DNA from: Euonymus europaeus
Lineage: Eukaryota; Streptophyta; Magnoliopsida; Celastrales; Celastraceae
Assembly (NCBI GenBank): GCA_963580455.1
Contig: OY756961.1
Coordinates: 9,281,001-9,345,000, forward strand
DNA length: 64,000 bases
Direction: 5' to 3'
Part shown: piece by piece, positions 32,640-45,212 of the stretch
Numbering within the stretch: the first letter of the stretch is position 1
Layout: every line of letters starts with the position of its first letter
Translations under genes and position numbers: made by a program
The notes under the pieces: generated by a model
What the model was told of the DNA's origin: nothing
Database searches by the model: none
Seen by the model: only the letters and a program-made list of their open reading frames with translations

Positions 32640-33110
32640 AGTTTTAAAACTTTTGACATTTGTGATAATGTTCTATTTTTTTAAGTGTCTATTGTCGATG
32701 AAGTACAAGATTAAATCAGATGACAGATTTCCATTAAAAGTTGCTACTCTTTGTAGACTCCCACAAGCAGAGTTCATTCTGCATTGCTTGAGAGAGCTAA
32801 CAAGTTCAAGCATAAGAGTTTGAAGATTGACTTCTCGCTTTTGCAAGAATGCATGGTCATACAATGTATTGGCACCTGTTGATGAATGAAAATATGACAC
32901 CTTACACACTTGCAAAATGAAACAAAGCAACAGTACATATATGTTTGAGTCAATATGAGTACACATATTTTTGAATGAATTTTTTATTTTGCTGGTTGGT
33001 TTTGATGATAACTTTTTTACTTGCTTTGGTCATGTTGTAAAAGTTTTTGTTTAGAATAATTATTTTTCTGTTTTAAATTTTTTGACATTTGTGATAATGT
33101 TTTTTTTTAG
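32640..33110 (-). repeat. MULE internal repeat, inverted copy
   Basis: Matches the reverse complement of 34840-35045 and 35580-35908/45208-45240: GACATTTGTGATAATGTT, GCAGAGTTCATTCTGC, CATGGTCATACAATGTATTG, GAATGAATTTTTTATTTTGC. The 97-codon minus-strand frame at 32673-32966 shares VNLQTL-LEL-SS-KQC and NSAC-SLQ with the plus-strand frame at 34844-35044, so a decayed coding segment may be included. I do not recognise the protein. Confidence 0.7.
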
Positions 33111-33589
33111 TGTATATTGTCAACATTCTTCTTTTCATTACCTCTCACAAGGTCTTCAATCTCTTCCATACTCTCCAAAAATTATTTTATCCCTAGTGTT
33201 AGGTTTCTTCTTCATTCTCTTATCTATCAAAGATAAATTTTCAGATTTCATCTTTTGCATAAATTGAAATACATTACCAACAATTAACACAAATAAATGA
33301 ACTGTTGATAAAAGAAATTAGGGATACACATAACCCTACCCTAACCATGCCCAAACTGCCAACCCGCTCCAACGAAACCCAACCCCAACCCATAAAAGTT
33401 TAGTTAAGATATGGGTCTATAAACTTGATCCATTTTTATAGTGGATTGGTTATAGATTTTTGGTAATCCAACCTCAATCTATAAACTTTGATTGCCCCAA
33501 TTTGATTGTGTCGTTTAGCCTTACTTGTTGAGGCCAAATCTAAACTTTTGTGGATTGGATGAGGTGTTGGGCCCAATCCGACCCATGTG

Positions 33590-34850
33590 CACTCCTAATA
33601 GAAATTAAATTGTTCTAAACAAAAATTACATTGTACTAAAGATTAATTACATTGTTCTAAATAAAAAATTGGTAAACTATTCTAAACATGATAACACTTA
33701 ATTCTAAAACTAATTAGATGACCACCTGAATTTTCTTTGAATCTCATGAGGTTGCGTATAAGATATTTTATGTTTATTCAAATATATTGTTTAGCATATA
33801 TGTCAATAGCATTTTGACCCTATTCTATCACAATCTACTATTCTAATGGTATCATTTGCTAGTTGTTTTTATTGAGGACTGTATGAATTTGTGTTTCCTA
33901 AATTGAAGAATTTTGTTTAGAATTCAACTTTGAGACTACCTCATCAGCCCATAACTGAAAAAAAAATGAGATAAAAGCTGTTATAAACAAAACAAAGCAA
34001 ATACTATTCAAAACAAATCTAGAATTTTTCTAAACAAAAACTTAACTGTTTAAAATATATTTATAACTGTTATAAATAGACGAATAAATGTTCAATACAT
34101 AAATTATACTATTATACTTATAAAAAAAAATTATACTATTCTAAACAAAGGGATAAACATTCTAAACATAAACATAACTCTCCTGAACAAAAATAAAACT
34201 CTTCTAAAATTACATTAAATGTTCTAAACCCATTTTAAGTATATTTACCTGAAAGACGTACGGGAAACCAACAAAGCGTTATAAGTCAATCTTCAAACCC
34301 TTATGTTTAGAAAATAAATTGTTTTACAATTCTAAACATATTGATATTCTAAACATGATAACAATTAATTCTAAAAACTAAATAGATGACCACCTAAAGT
34401 TTCTTTGAATCTCATGAGGCTTCCAATACTTAAATATGCACTAAACATGAAAGCTATATGTGGATTTCAAACATCAACGTAAGAGAAAAAACTTTTGAGC
34501 ATGACTTCGAATTTGGATAGCAGTCTTGGTGTCTATATATCCCCAACCGTCTTCGCAAATCTAGCACCCAACCTTGGGACTGCCTCATAAGCCCATAACT
34601 GAAGGTAAAAAATATATTAAAGTTGTTATAAATAAAAATAAAAATGTTCAAAAAAATCTAAAACTGTTTTAAACAAGAGGATAATTGTTCAAAACATATC
34701 CATAACTATTCTAAATAGACAGATAACTGTTCAAAAGATAATACTGTTCTAAATAGAAAGATAAATGTTCTAAACATAAAGATACCTCTCCTGCACAAAA
34801 ATAAAATTCTTTCTAAAAACAACATTAAATGTTATAAAAACATTTGAAGT
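33590..34850. repeat. Field of TTCTAAACA-type motifs inside the MULE
   Basis: TTCTAAACA/TTCTAAATA recur every 20-60 bases, mostly separated by AAAATAACT-like AT-rich sequence. To the left (32330-33070) the same motif appears as its reverse complement, TGTTTAGAA. The field is thus mirror-arranged around roughly 33100-33600. No gene is seen. Confidence 0.65.
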
Positions 34851-34979
34851 GTCATTACCTGAAAGACATATGGAAAATTGACAAGACTATAGAAGTTAAT
34901 CTTCAAACTCTTACGCTTGAACTTATCAGTTCTTTCAAGCAATGCAAAATGAACTCTGCTTGTTGGAGTCTTCAAAGTG

Positions 34980-35908
34980 CAGCAACCTTTGATGAAAATA
35001 TGTCCTCTGATTTATTTTTGTACTTCATTGACAATATATGCTAAAAAAAATTTTATCACAAATGTCAAAAGTTTTAAAATTATATTGTTTTAATTAGAAA
35101 TTTAACTGTACTAAATAAAATTTTGATTGTTTTAAAAATTATTATAAATGTTTTAAACAGAAAAATAACGGTTCTAAACAAAAAAATTTACAACATGACC
35201 AAAATAAGTGAAAACGTTTTGAAAAATCTGTGTATTCACACTAATTCAAATTTAGATACACTGTTATCTAGTTTCAATTTCTAGGTGTGCAATATGCGTA
35301 ATTTTTATTCGTCAACATGTGCCAATACATTGTATGGCCATGAATTCTATCAAATACGAGTAGTGCTGGATTCGAACTCCCAAATGACTTTTCTTGTTCC
35401 TTCAAAGCGCCAACTGGCTGGTTGTTTATAGGCCCGAATAGGCTACACTTCAACGGATCCAGTTCCTGCTTAATGGGAGACTACGACTCAGGCCAAGGAA
35501 AAAGAAGAAAAAGAAGATTGTAGTAACCTTTGATGGAAATATGTCCTCTAATTTAATCTTGTACTTCATTGACAATATACATTGGAAAAAAAAAGAACAT
35601 TATCACAAATGTCAAAAGTTTTAAAAATAAACTGTTCTAATAAAAAAATTGAACTATACTAAATAAAAATTTGACTATTCTAAACATAATTATAACGATT
35701 CTAAACAAAAAATATTATTCTAGACAAAAAATTTTACAACATGACGAAAGCAAGTAAAAAAGTTTTCATCAAAATCAACCAGCAAAATAAGAAATTCATT
35801 CAAAAATCAATGTATTTACACTGATTCAAACTTATATTTATTGTTACCTTGTTTCATTTTGTAGACATGCAGGGTTCCACATTTTCATTCTTCAACATGT
35901 GCCAATAC
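34980..35908 (+). repeat. MULE internal tandem repeat units a and b
   Basis: Unit a (34980-35519) and unit b (35520-35908, resuming at 45213-45430 beyond the Tekay insertion) start AACCTTTGATG-AAATATGTCCTCT and share ATTATCACAAATGTCAAAAG (unit b; near-identical in a), CATGTGCCAATAC, TTCTTGTTCCTTCAAAGC, CAACTGG-TGGTTGTTTATAGG and GGTTCCTGCTTAA-GGGAGA. Divergence suggests an old duplication. Confidence 0.75.
35904..35908. other. Target-site duplication of plus-strand Tekay, left
   Basis: AATAC, identical to 45208-45212. Removing the element rejoins GTGCCAATAC with ACTGTATG, which the inverted copy at about 32850-32880 shows as one continuous sequence. Confidence 0.92.
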
Positions 35909-38097
35909 TGTGAAACCCCGACCCAAAAAAATAAAAAATAAATAAATTAGGTTTGAGTCAAATTACGGATGATCCGTGAGGTACGGAATCATGGAGGAAA
36001 ATAGCTTTGAGCTATGTTCGGTAAATGGGCCATAACTTTTGCTATACATGTCCGTTTCGGGCCCATTATATATCAAATCGAAGCTTAGACCGAGCCGGAG
36101 AATAAATTTGAAGAAAAACATAGTTCTGTGAACAGTAATTCATCCGGACGGAAAAATTGGCCGTCCGGACGGATAAGCCTAGATTGAGGGCAGTGGGTAC
36201 GGGAAGAGTAATCCGTCCGGACGGGCACTTAGGCGTCCGGACGGCTGTCGGGGAATTTGATATTAAGCCCAGAATTTAGACATTTCTGCATATCATTTGA
36301 GGAAAAACCCGATTAGAGAGAGAGAGAGAGAAGAAGAAGAGAGAGAAGAGGCTTTTGGTTGGATTTTGGCTTGAAGATTGTGGATTGGTAATCATTGAAG
36401 CTAAGAAAGCAAGATTCAAGCTTGATTTGGGTGATTTGGTAAGTTTTTGGTAGTTTTTGGAAATTCTAGGTTTTTCTAGATTTGCTAGATTCTTGAAGGG
36501 TTGAGTTCTATGCTTTAGGTATGTTGATTATAAGGATATTTGTTGATGTTTTACTAGTTTAAATCATTGATTTAGGCTAAGGTTCGAATTTGGAGGAGTT
36601 CAAGGATTTTGGGAAAAATCCTAGAGAGAGAAGGTAAGTTTATTTGATTTATGGAATTATTTCGTGTTGTTATTGTTGTTTAGGATTTTTATGAGAATAT
36701 TATGGGTTATATTGTTGAAAAACTGTTACATTGAAGAAAAGGGTGGGAAAATCCTAATTTGTGGAATTTGGAATTTGTGTTCGTTCTTGATCAAGGTAGG
36801 GAAATTCTTGACCCAAAACTCTTTGATATCGTTTATTTTTGTTATTCTCTAAATGCGGTTCAATTCGTCATTGGTCTTATTATTTGTGCTCTTGCCTTAT
36901 TGTGTTTAAGGAAGAGCGAGCCTGGGATGTTAATCTTGAATTTTCTCTCTAAAGACTAGATTGCATTGCCTATTTACATGTTCGATCATTTATTGAGCAT
37001 GGTGTGAATCTTGTCATGCATCATGAGTAGTTATGTATATATATAGGATGATATATATATATAAATTTTTGGCATGACATGGAGTATTAATGCATTAGAG
37101 CTTACATGGAAATCTTGAATATGGATTCGAGATTTCTTAGGGTATGTGAAAGTCACATGTGAGGATGGTTTGGTGTTGGGGCATAGACCTCAATTATAGG
37201 ACTCCATGTGAGGCAACACACTTGAGGTGTGGGTGAGAAGGAAATCTCACAACCAATGACTTTCCGAGGTGGTGTTTGTGGATTTCGGCGTGCATTCGTG
37301 ATAGTTGGGAAAACTAGAATGTACGGCTGATGATGAATTTGTTATATGGTTGGGATGATCATGGAAAATTATGATGTGTGCCTCGGAAAGGTCGTTTGGA
37401 TGTTGGATGTGTTATGTGACATATGCATATGGGGTTTCATATTGTTGCATTGCCTATTTATTCATTTCTGCTGATATCGTTGTACTGTGGTTACCCTACT
37501 GAGCTTCTAGCTCACCCTTCTCCCTTTCTTTTTCCCCCACAGGTGAGACTGGTACGAGTACCGGTGCCGCAGATCGGTAGAGACGGAGCAGTGGTATGGA
37601 TGGCACTTGGAATAGGATTGTGTGGGTAGATTTATTTTACATAATGTGGTACACGTTTGTTATATTCATATGTCTGATCGACTATGAGGCACCGGGGGGT
37701 GCGGATTGTATACAGTTAGAAGGTAATGGCTTGATTATACCTTCTGAACTGGGGTGGACCTTGAGTCCTGACAATATGGTGTATGGAATTACTTATGATG
37801 TGTGATTATGATATGTATATGAAATCAGTTTGTGCTTGTTGCTAGGTGGCCTGAGGCCTTACTAGGTTGAGATTGCATGCTGACAGATGGCCGGAGGCCC
37901 TGCTAGGTTATTATGTGATTTGGTTTGTGCTGCGTTTTATGATTCAGGTGGGCATTCTCCGATATACGGGGAGATGCTGCCGAATTAAAGATTGAGGGTT
38001 TAATCTAGTTGAGTGAACTAGAGAAAGAATGAATCACATAGATGACCTAGGATGGTGCGGTATGCACCATGTGACGTTCCAGAAATGGGGCGTCACA
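35909..38097 (+). repeat. Plus-strand Tekay 5' LTR
   Basis: 2189 bases, TGTGAAACC...GGGGCGTCACA. Four CCGTCCGGACGG-type sites near 36147-36245, then a GA-rich tract (36315-36350). Open frames at 36664-36959 and 37423-37805 recur in the other LTR and are not treated as genes. Confidence 0.93.
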
Positions 38098-38100
38098 ATT

Positions 38101-38112
38101 TGGTATCAGAGC
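38101..38112 (+). other. Primer binding site of plus-strand Tekay
   Basis: TGGTATCAGAGC, three bases after the 5' LTR end; initiator tRNA-Met type. Confidence 0.93.
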
Positions 38113-38274
38113 GAGGTTGATTGAAAGACCTGTGTGTGGGTCTGGGTTATTAGTGGGATGTGTTAATAAATCTCCAAGCCATACCACGAGCTCTACTGAT
38201 CCGGTATGTTTTCTTTTCCCTGGTAAATCCTTGATTAAGTTATTTGTTGATAGTATTATCTGTGTGCCATACAG

Positions 38275-39294
38275 ATGAATACTCATAGGACCACTAGGTC
38301 TACACCTATTGTTGATGAGACCCCTAGGGGTATGGGTAGACGTGCTACTGCACGAGGCCGAGGAATAGGTCGTAGTGTTGGTGCGACTCGTGCTACGATA
38401 CATGTACCAGATACTCAGGAGTCTGTACCGAGTACTGAGACGAGAGAAAGGACCCCAGAGGTTCTACCTGAGCGGATACTAGAGGCTGAAGGGGTGACAA
38501 TGACTCCAAACGCTACAGTGGCGGTACCACAGATGACTCTGCAAGAGTTGACCGGGATTGTGATGAATCTAGTGCAGTTGGTTCAGTCACAAGTAGTGAG
38601 AGCTCCAGAGGTGCGTACAGAGACACAGACACCTACACCTACACTTACTCCTACTCCTACATTGGGAATAGGTGCTGAGATGAAGGTGTTACCGAGGCCG
38701 GGAAGAGGCATGTACGAGATTGATCAACTGAGGAGGACAAATCCTCCTATGTTCTCCGGAGATGGAGAAGGTACAGAAGCAGATAAGTGGCTCAAGAAGA
38801 TGAGTGCTCGATTGGGAACTTTAGAGGTTCCTGATAATAGGAGAGTGAGACTGGTTCACTTCTATCTGAGTGGATCGGCTCATGAGTGGTGGAGTGCTCT
38901 TGATGACATGAAGAATGACCTTACTTGGTCATCTTTTGGGGATTTGTTTATGCAGAAGTTTGTGTCGAGGCCGTTCCAGACTGAGAGGGCTAAGAAGTTC
39001 CTAGAGTTGAAGCAGACTCGAGAGATGACGGTGACACAGTATACTAAGCAGTTTGACATGCTCTATCGGTTTGGGAGGCAGTTTGCTCCAACGGATGAGA
39101 GTAAGGCAGTAAGATATAGAGATGGGTTGATTCCGAGCCTTGGTAGGTTGGTGATAGCTACAAGGGTGAAGGCATATGATGAGATAGTGGAGATGGCTCT
39201 AGAGTTTGAGCAGAGTGAGAGGGATGAGACTCAGAGGAGTCTAGTGACTATCGGGGGTAGTAGTGGTGGAAACGAAAATACCAATAAGAGATAG
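38275..39294 (+). pseudogene. Tekay gag (plus-strand copy)
   Basis: Starts MNTHRTTRSTP with an Arg/Gly-rich leader. The Gag core is recognisable from GRGMYEIDQLRRTNPPMFSG through HEWWSALDDMKNDLTWSSF and MQKFVSRPFQTERAKKFLEL to [20 protein letters not shown] at 39292-39294 cuts it just before the zinc knuckles; the minus-strand relative has a sense codon there. Confidence 0.92.
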
Positions 39295-40011
39295 AGGCCC
39301 GACTCTTACCAGCAGAGAAGAGAACAGGGCAAGAGTCAGAGGACTCAGAGAGGCAGATTAACTTGTTTCAAGTGTGGGAAGGAAGGTCACAAGCAGGACC
39401 AGTGCAGAACTCTGGGCTACAAGTGTTTTGGTTGTGGCAAGGTGGGTCACAAAAGGAGTGAGTGTCCTCAAGGTGGCAGAGGAGGACAACGGTCTCAAAC
39501 CTCAGAGTTACCAGCTCTAGCACCGACCCCAGCTCCTTCAGTTATTGCTCCATCAGGAGGAAGAGGGCGCGGTGGCTCTAGGCAGCAGCAGCCAGCTTTG
39601 ACTCAGACAAGAGCGTTTGCTTTAGGACACCAAGAGCCACAAGAGCATCCAAATTTTATTGGAGGTACTTTTCTTATTTCCAATTGTTGGGCAAAGGTGT
39701 TGTTTGATTCTGGGGCTACAACATCTTTTATCACTAGTTCATTGGCACGTTCACTTGGGTTAGAAATTTCGCCTATAAGGCGAATGTTCACGGTGTCTTC
39801 GCCAATGGGGTATTTCACTCCATTACAGGGAGTAGCATATGATTGTGAGTGCAGATTTGGAGAAGTGGTCTTCCAGGCCGACTTTTACGTGATGGACTTC
39901 AAGGATTTTGATGTGATCCTTGGAGTCGATTGGTTGACAAAGTATCATGGGTTGTTAGACTTTTGGGAGAGGAAAATCACTCTTAGAGTACCTGAGGGAG
40001 GGGTGATATAG
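39295..40011 (+). pseudogene. Tekay zinc knuckles and protease (plus-strand copy)
   Basis: In phase with gag after the amber stop. Two zinc knuckles ([14 protein letters not shown] and CFGCGKVGHKRSEC, about 39370-39470), then the aspartic protease with DSGATTSFITSS (about 39710) and [19 protein letters not shown]. It ends at a second TAG (40009-40011) in place of the Gln codon found in the minus-strand element (GVIQLRG). Confidence 0.92.
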
Positions 40012-41332
40012 TTGAGGGGATCGAAGAGGATTCCTTGTCCACATTTCTTGGAAAATTCTTCATACCAAGATTGTGGAATAGCGAGTTTAGTGACTTCAGC
40101 TCCTAAGGGCGACTTCATCACACCGATTCCGGTGGTGGAGGAATTTATGGATGTATTTCCAGAGGAGTTACCTGGATTACCTCCAAAGAGGGAGATAGAC
40201 TTTGCTATTGAGTTACATCCGAACATGAAGCCGATTTCGATTCCTCCTTATCGGATGGCTCCGGCAGAGTTAAAAGAATTGATGACGCAGCTAGAACAGT
40301 TGCAGGATTTAGGATTCATAAGGCCAAGTGTATCCCCCTGGGGAGCACCAGTGCTATTTGTGAAAAGGAAAGATGGGTCGTTGAGAATGTGTATCGACTA
40401 CCGGCAGTTGAACAAAGTCACGGTGAAAAACAAATATCCTTTGCCAAGGATAAATGACTTGTTCGACCAGTTGAGAGGTGCTAGGCATTTCTCAAAGATT
40501 GATTTGAGATCGGGATATCATCAGTTGAGGGTAAAAGATGAGGATATCCAAAAAACAGCATTCAGGACTCGGTACGGGCACTATGAGTTTTTGGTGATGC
40601 CATTCGGATTGACGAATGCTCCGGCAGTATTTATGGACTTGATGCAAAGAGTCCTTAGGCCATTTTTGGATTGGTTTGTTGTGGTGTTCACTTGAGAGTG
40701 ATTCTACAAACGCTATGAGAGAATCAGTTGTATGCTAAGTTGAGTAAGTGTGAGTTTTGGGCCATAGAAGTGAAATTTCTAGGCCATGTTATTACTCAAG
40801 ATGGCATAGCAGTTGATTACTCCAAAGTCGAGTCCGTTCTGAATTGGGTGAGACCGAAGAATGTGACTGAGATTCGAAGTTTCCTAGGGTTGGCGGGTTA
40901 TTATCGAAGGTTCATAATGGACTTTTCGAGAGTGGCTGCACCTATGACACAGTTGACTAAAAAGGGTACACCGTTTGTATGGGCAGACGAGTGTGAAGCG
41001 GCATTTGAGGAGTTGAAGAAAAGATTGACAACACCTCCAGTGCCAGTGGTGCCAGAGAGAAATGTAGGTTACCAAGTGTACTGCGATGCATCTGGGATTG
41101 GTTTGGGATGTGTGCTTATGCAGCGAGGGAAAGTTGTGGAGTATGGTTCTAGATTGTTGAAGACACATGAAAGGAATTATCCAGTTCATGATTTAGAACT
41201 TGCGTCAGTTGTGTTTGCATTGAAACAATGGAGATATTATCTCTATGGGGAACGATTTGAGGTATTTTCAGACCACAAGAGTCTCAAGTACTTATTTACC
41301 CAAAAAGAGTTAAACTTACGGCAGAGACGGGG
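40012..41332 (+). pseudogene. Tekay reverse transcriptase-RNase H lacking catalytic motif
   Basis: Normal RT sequence runs to FLDWFVVVF, at about 40685. The next block present is LRVILQTL, so about 49 bases encoding the catalytic IDDIL segment and the following Glu-rich loop are deleted. The deletion shifts the frame, and a TGA follows near 40715 even in the corrected phase. Downstream, [19 protein letters not shown] and the RNase H blocks [10 protein letters not shown] and SDHSLKYLF-like sequence are readable. A one-base loss near 41330 shifts the frame again. This copy cannot reverse transcribe. Confidence 0.92.
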
Positions 41333-43036
41333 ATGGAGTACTTGGAGGACTTTGACTTCAATTTGCAATACCATCCCGGTAAAGCAAATGTGGTGGCAGA
41401 CGCATTGAGTCGTAAGTATAAAGTGGCTAGCTTGTTTATGCATGAATGGGAGATTGTCGAGACAATCAACCAGTTTGGGTTAGAGTTGAAAGGTGGGGAA
41501 CAAAATATGTACCTAGGAAGTGTGACTTCGAGACCGGAAATAATTCAAAAAGTCATAGATGCACAGAATGGGGATTCTACATTTGATGTGATTGATGAAA
41601 ATCCTGAATGGGTTCGAGGGAGTGATGGTGGAGTGAGATATATGGGAAGATTGATAGTTCCTAATGATGAGGAGCTTCGACAAGAGATCTTGAAAGAGGC
41701 ACACCATTCTTGGTTTGCCATGCATCCAGGGGGTACTAAGATGTACCAAAACTTGAAAAGAAACTTTTGGTGGAAAGGGATGAAGGCCGATGTTGCTAGA
41801 TATGTGGCGAAATGTTTGACTTGCCAACAAGTGAAAGGCGAACATCAAAGGCCGGCGGGGTTGCTGCAACCACTTCCAGTAGCGCAATGGAAATGGAAAA
41901 TGATTACGATGGATTTTATGACGGAACTTCCAATGACTCAGAAGAAATATGACACAGTGTGAGTGATTGTGGACCGATTGACCAAGTCGGCACATTTTCT
42001 TCCAATGAACAAGACAGATTCGTTGGAGTCTTTGAGCAACTACTACATGAGAGAGATTGTGAAATTGCATGGGGTTCCATTATCTATTGTGTCAGACCGA
42101 GATCCACAGTTTACAGGTAGATTCTGGATTAGTTTACAGGAGGCTTTGGGTACGAAGTTAAATTTTAGCACGGCGTGCCATCCTCAGAGTGACGGACAGA
42201 GTGAGAGAACTATCCAAATTTTGGAAGATATGCTTCGGGCATGTGTGATTGATTTTGGAAGGAGTTGGGATCGATACATATATTTGGCGGAGTTTGTGTA
42301 TAACAACTCATTCCAAAGTAGTATCGGTATGGCTCCTTTTGAGGCATTATACGGGAGACCTTGCAGATCACCATTGTGTTGGGCTGAGGTCGGGGAGAAA
42401 GTAGTTTCGGGACCAGATATGATCAAGGAAGCTAGGGAGCAAGTTGAGGAGATCAAGAGGCGGCTACTCACCGCCCAGAGTCGACAAAAGTCTTATGCAG
42501 ACAAGAGGAGGAGACCACTAGAATTTGTAGTGGGTGACAAAGTATTTTTGAAAGTTAGTCCAAGGCGAAGAATTCAGAGGTATAGTAAGCATGGGAAATT
42601 GGCACCGAGATTTGTGGGGCCATTTGAGATTCTTGAAGCAGTTGGACCGGTGGCGTACCGTTTGGCACTTCCACCGAAGCTTGAGAAGATTCACAATGTA
42701 TTCCATGTATCAATGCTTCGGAAATATGAGCCGGATCCGTCGCATGTGATAGAATGGACTACGTTAGAAGTTGAGGAAGATGGAAGCTACACTCTTCAAC
42801 CGGTGAAGATTCTAGACCGACAGAACAAGGTCACGAGGTCGAGTGTGATTCCATTAGTAAAAGTGATGTGGATGTATCACGGAGTTGAAGAAGCAACTTG
42901 GGAGTTGGAATCCGGAATGAAAGAGAAGTACCCGGAGTTGTTCGATGATTCAGATATATGTGTAGTTAAATTTCGGGACGAAATTTCATTAAGGGGGGGA
43001 AGATGTGAAACCCCGACCCAAAAAAATAAAAAATAA
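41333..43036 (+). pseudogene. Tekay integrase with chromodomain-like end (plus-strand copy)
   Basis: Zinc-binding region (H...CLTCQQVKGEHQ near 41820), core with MDFMTELP, then a TGA for Trp at 41960-41962, then VSDRDPQFTG, HPQSDGQSERT, the GPF motif RFVGPFEI, and the chromodomain-like IPLVKVMWMYHGVEEATWE...KYPELF. After PELF the frame does not stop as in the relative but runs through the polypurine tract into the LTR, because of a small indel. Confidence 0.92.
42990..43003 (+). other. Polypurine tract of plus-strand Tekay
   Basis: TAAGGGGGGGAAGA immediately before the 3' LTR. Confidence 0.88.
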
Positions 43037-45207
43037 ATAAATTAGGTTTGAGTCAAATTACGGATGATCCGTGAGGTACGGAATCACGGAGGAAAATAGC
43101 TTTGAGCTATGTTCGGTAAATGGGTTATAACTTTTGCTATACATGTCTGTTTCGGGCCCATTATATATCAAATCGAAGCTAAGACCGAGACGGAGAATAA
43201 ATTTGAAGAAAAACATAGTTCTGTGAACAGTAATCCGTCCGGACGGAAAAATTGGCCGTCCGAACGGATAAGCCTAGATTGGGGGCAGTGGGTACGGGAA
43301 GAGTAATCCGTCCGGACGGGCACTTAGGCGTCCAGACGGCTATCGGGGAATTTGATATTAAGCCCAGAATTTAGACATTTCTGCATATCATTTGGGGAAA
43401 AACCCGATTAGAGAGAGAGAGAGAGAAGAAGAAGAGAGAGAAGAAGAAGAGAGAGAAGAGGCTTTTGGTTGGATTTTAGCTTGAAGATTGTGGATTGGTA
43501 ATCATTGAAGCTAAGCAAGCAAGATTCAAGCTTGATTTGGGTGATTTGGTAAGTTTTTGGTAGTTTTTGGAAATTCTAGGTTTTTCTAGATTTGCTAGAT
43601 TCTTGAAGGGTTGAGTTCTATGCTTTAGGTATGTTGATTATAAGGATATTTGTTGTTGTTTTACTAGTTTAAATCATTGATTTAGGCTAAGGTTCGAATT
43701 TGGAGGAGTTGAAGGATTTTGGGAAAAATCCTAGAGAGAGAAGGTAAGTTTATTTGATTTATGGAATTATTTCGTGTTGTTATTGTTGTTTAGGATTGTT
43801 ATGAGAATATTATGGGTTATATTGTTGAAAAACTGTTAGGTTGAAGAAAAGGGTGGGAAAACCCTAATTTGTGGAATTTGGAATTTGTGTTCGTTCTTGA
43901 TCAAGGTAGGGAAATTCTTGACCCAAAACTCTTTGATATCGTTTATTTTTGTTATTCTCAAAATGCGGTTCAATTCCTCATTGGTCTTATTATTTGTGCT
44001 CTTGCCTTATTGTTTTTAAGGAAGAGCGAGCCTAGGATGTCAATCTTGAATTTTCTCTCTAAAGACTAGATTGCATTGCCTATTTACATGTTCGATCATT
44101 TATTGAGCATGGTGTGAATCTTGTCATGCATCATGAGTAGTTATGTATATATATAGGATGATATATATATATAAATTGTTGGCATGACATGGAGAATTAA
44201 TGCATTAGAGCTTACATGGAAATCTTGAATATGGATTCGAGATTTCTTATGGTATGTGAAAGTCACATGTGAGGATGGTTTGGTGTCGGGGCATAGACAT
44301 CAATTATAGGACTCCATGTGAGGCAACACACTTGAGGTGTGGGTGAGAAGGAAATCTCACAACCAATGACTTTCCCAGGTGGTGTTTGTGGATTTCGACG
44401 TGCATTCGTGATAGTTGGGAAAACTAGAATGTACGGCTGATGATGAATTTGTTATATGGTTGGGATGATCATGGAAAATTATGATGTGTGCCTCGGAAAG
44501 GTCGTTTGGATATTGGATGTGTTATGTGACATATGCATATGGGGTTTCATATTGTTGCATTGCCTATTTATTCATTTCTGCTGATATCGTTGTACTGTGG
44601 TTACCCTACTGAGCTTTTAGCTCACCCTTCTCCCTTTCTTTTTCCCCCACAGGTGAGACTGGTACGAGTACCGGTGCCGCGGATCGGTAAAGACGGAGCA
44701 GTGGTATGGATGGCACTTGGAATAGGATTGTGTGGGTAGATTTATTTTACATAATGTGGTACACGTTTGTTATATTCATATGTCTGATCGACTATGAGGC
44801 ACCGGGGGGTGCGGATTGTATACAGTTAGAAGGTAATGGCTTGATTATACCTTCTGTACTGGGGTGGACCTTGAGTCCTGACAATATGGTGTATGGAATT
44901 ACTTATGATGTGTGATTATGATATGTATATGAAATCAGTTTGTGCTTGTTGCTAGGTGGCCTGAGGCCTTACTAGGTTGGGATTGCATGCTGACAGATGG
45001 CCGGAGGCCCTGCTAGGTTATTATATGATTTGGTTTGTGCTGCGTTTTATGATTCAGGTGGGCATTCTCCGATATACGGGGAGATGCTGCCGAATTAAAG
45101 ATTGAGGGTTTAATCTAGTTGAGTGAACTAGAGAAAGAATGAATCACATAGATGACCTAGGATGCTGCGGTATGCACCATGTGACGTTCCAGAAATGGGG
45201 CGTCACA
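43004..45207 (+). repeat. Plus-strand Tekay 3' LTR
   Basis: 2204 bases. Compared with the 5' LTR it has an extra GA-rich segment near 43430-43450 and scattered substitutions. One CCGTCCGGACGG site has mutated (CCGTCCGAACGG). Confidence 0.93.
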
Positions 45208-45212
45208 AATAC

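Larger units (their letters stand above)
35909..45207 (+). mobile_element. Tekay-type Ty3/gypsy element, defective
   Basis: 9299 bp; LTRs 35909-38097 and 43004-45207, primer binding site, polypurine tract and identical 5-bp flanks AATAC. It is a diverged relative of the minus-strand element at 16723-25964: same protein order, same LTR ends, shared CCGTCCGGACGG array. Its LTRs differ from each other at clearly more sites than those of the minus-strand copy, so it is older. The polyprotein has several stops, two frameshifts and a deletion of the RT catalytic motif. Confidence 0.93.

Noticed and set aside
37423..37805. Open frames recurring at 44533-44915
   Set aside because: Again LTR pairs of the plus-strand Tekay; no recognised domain or start context.
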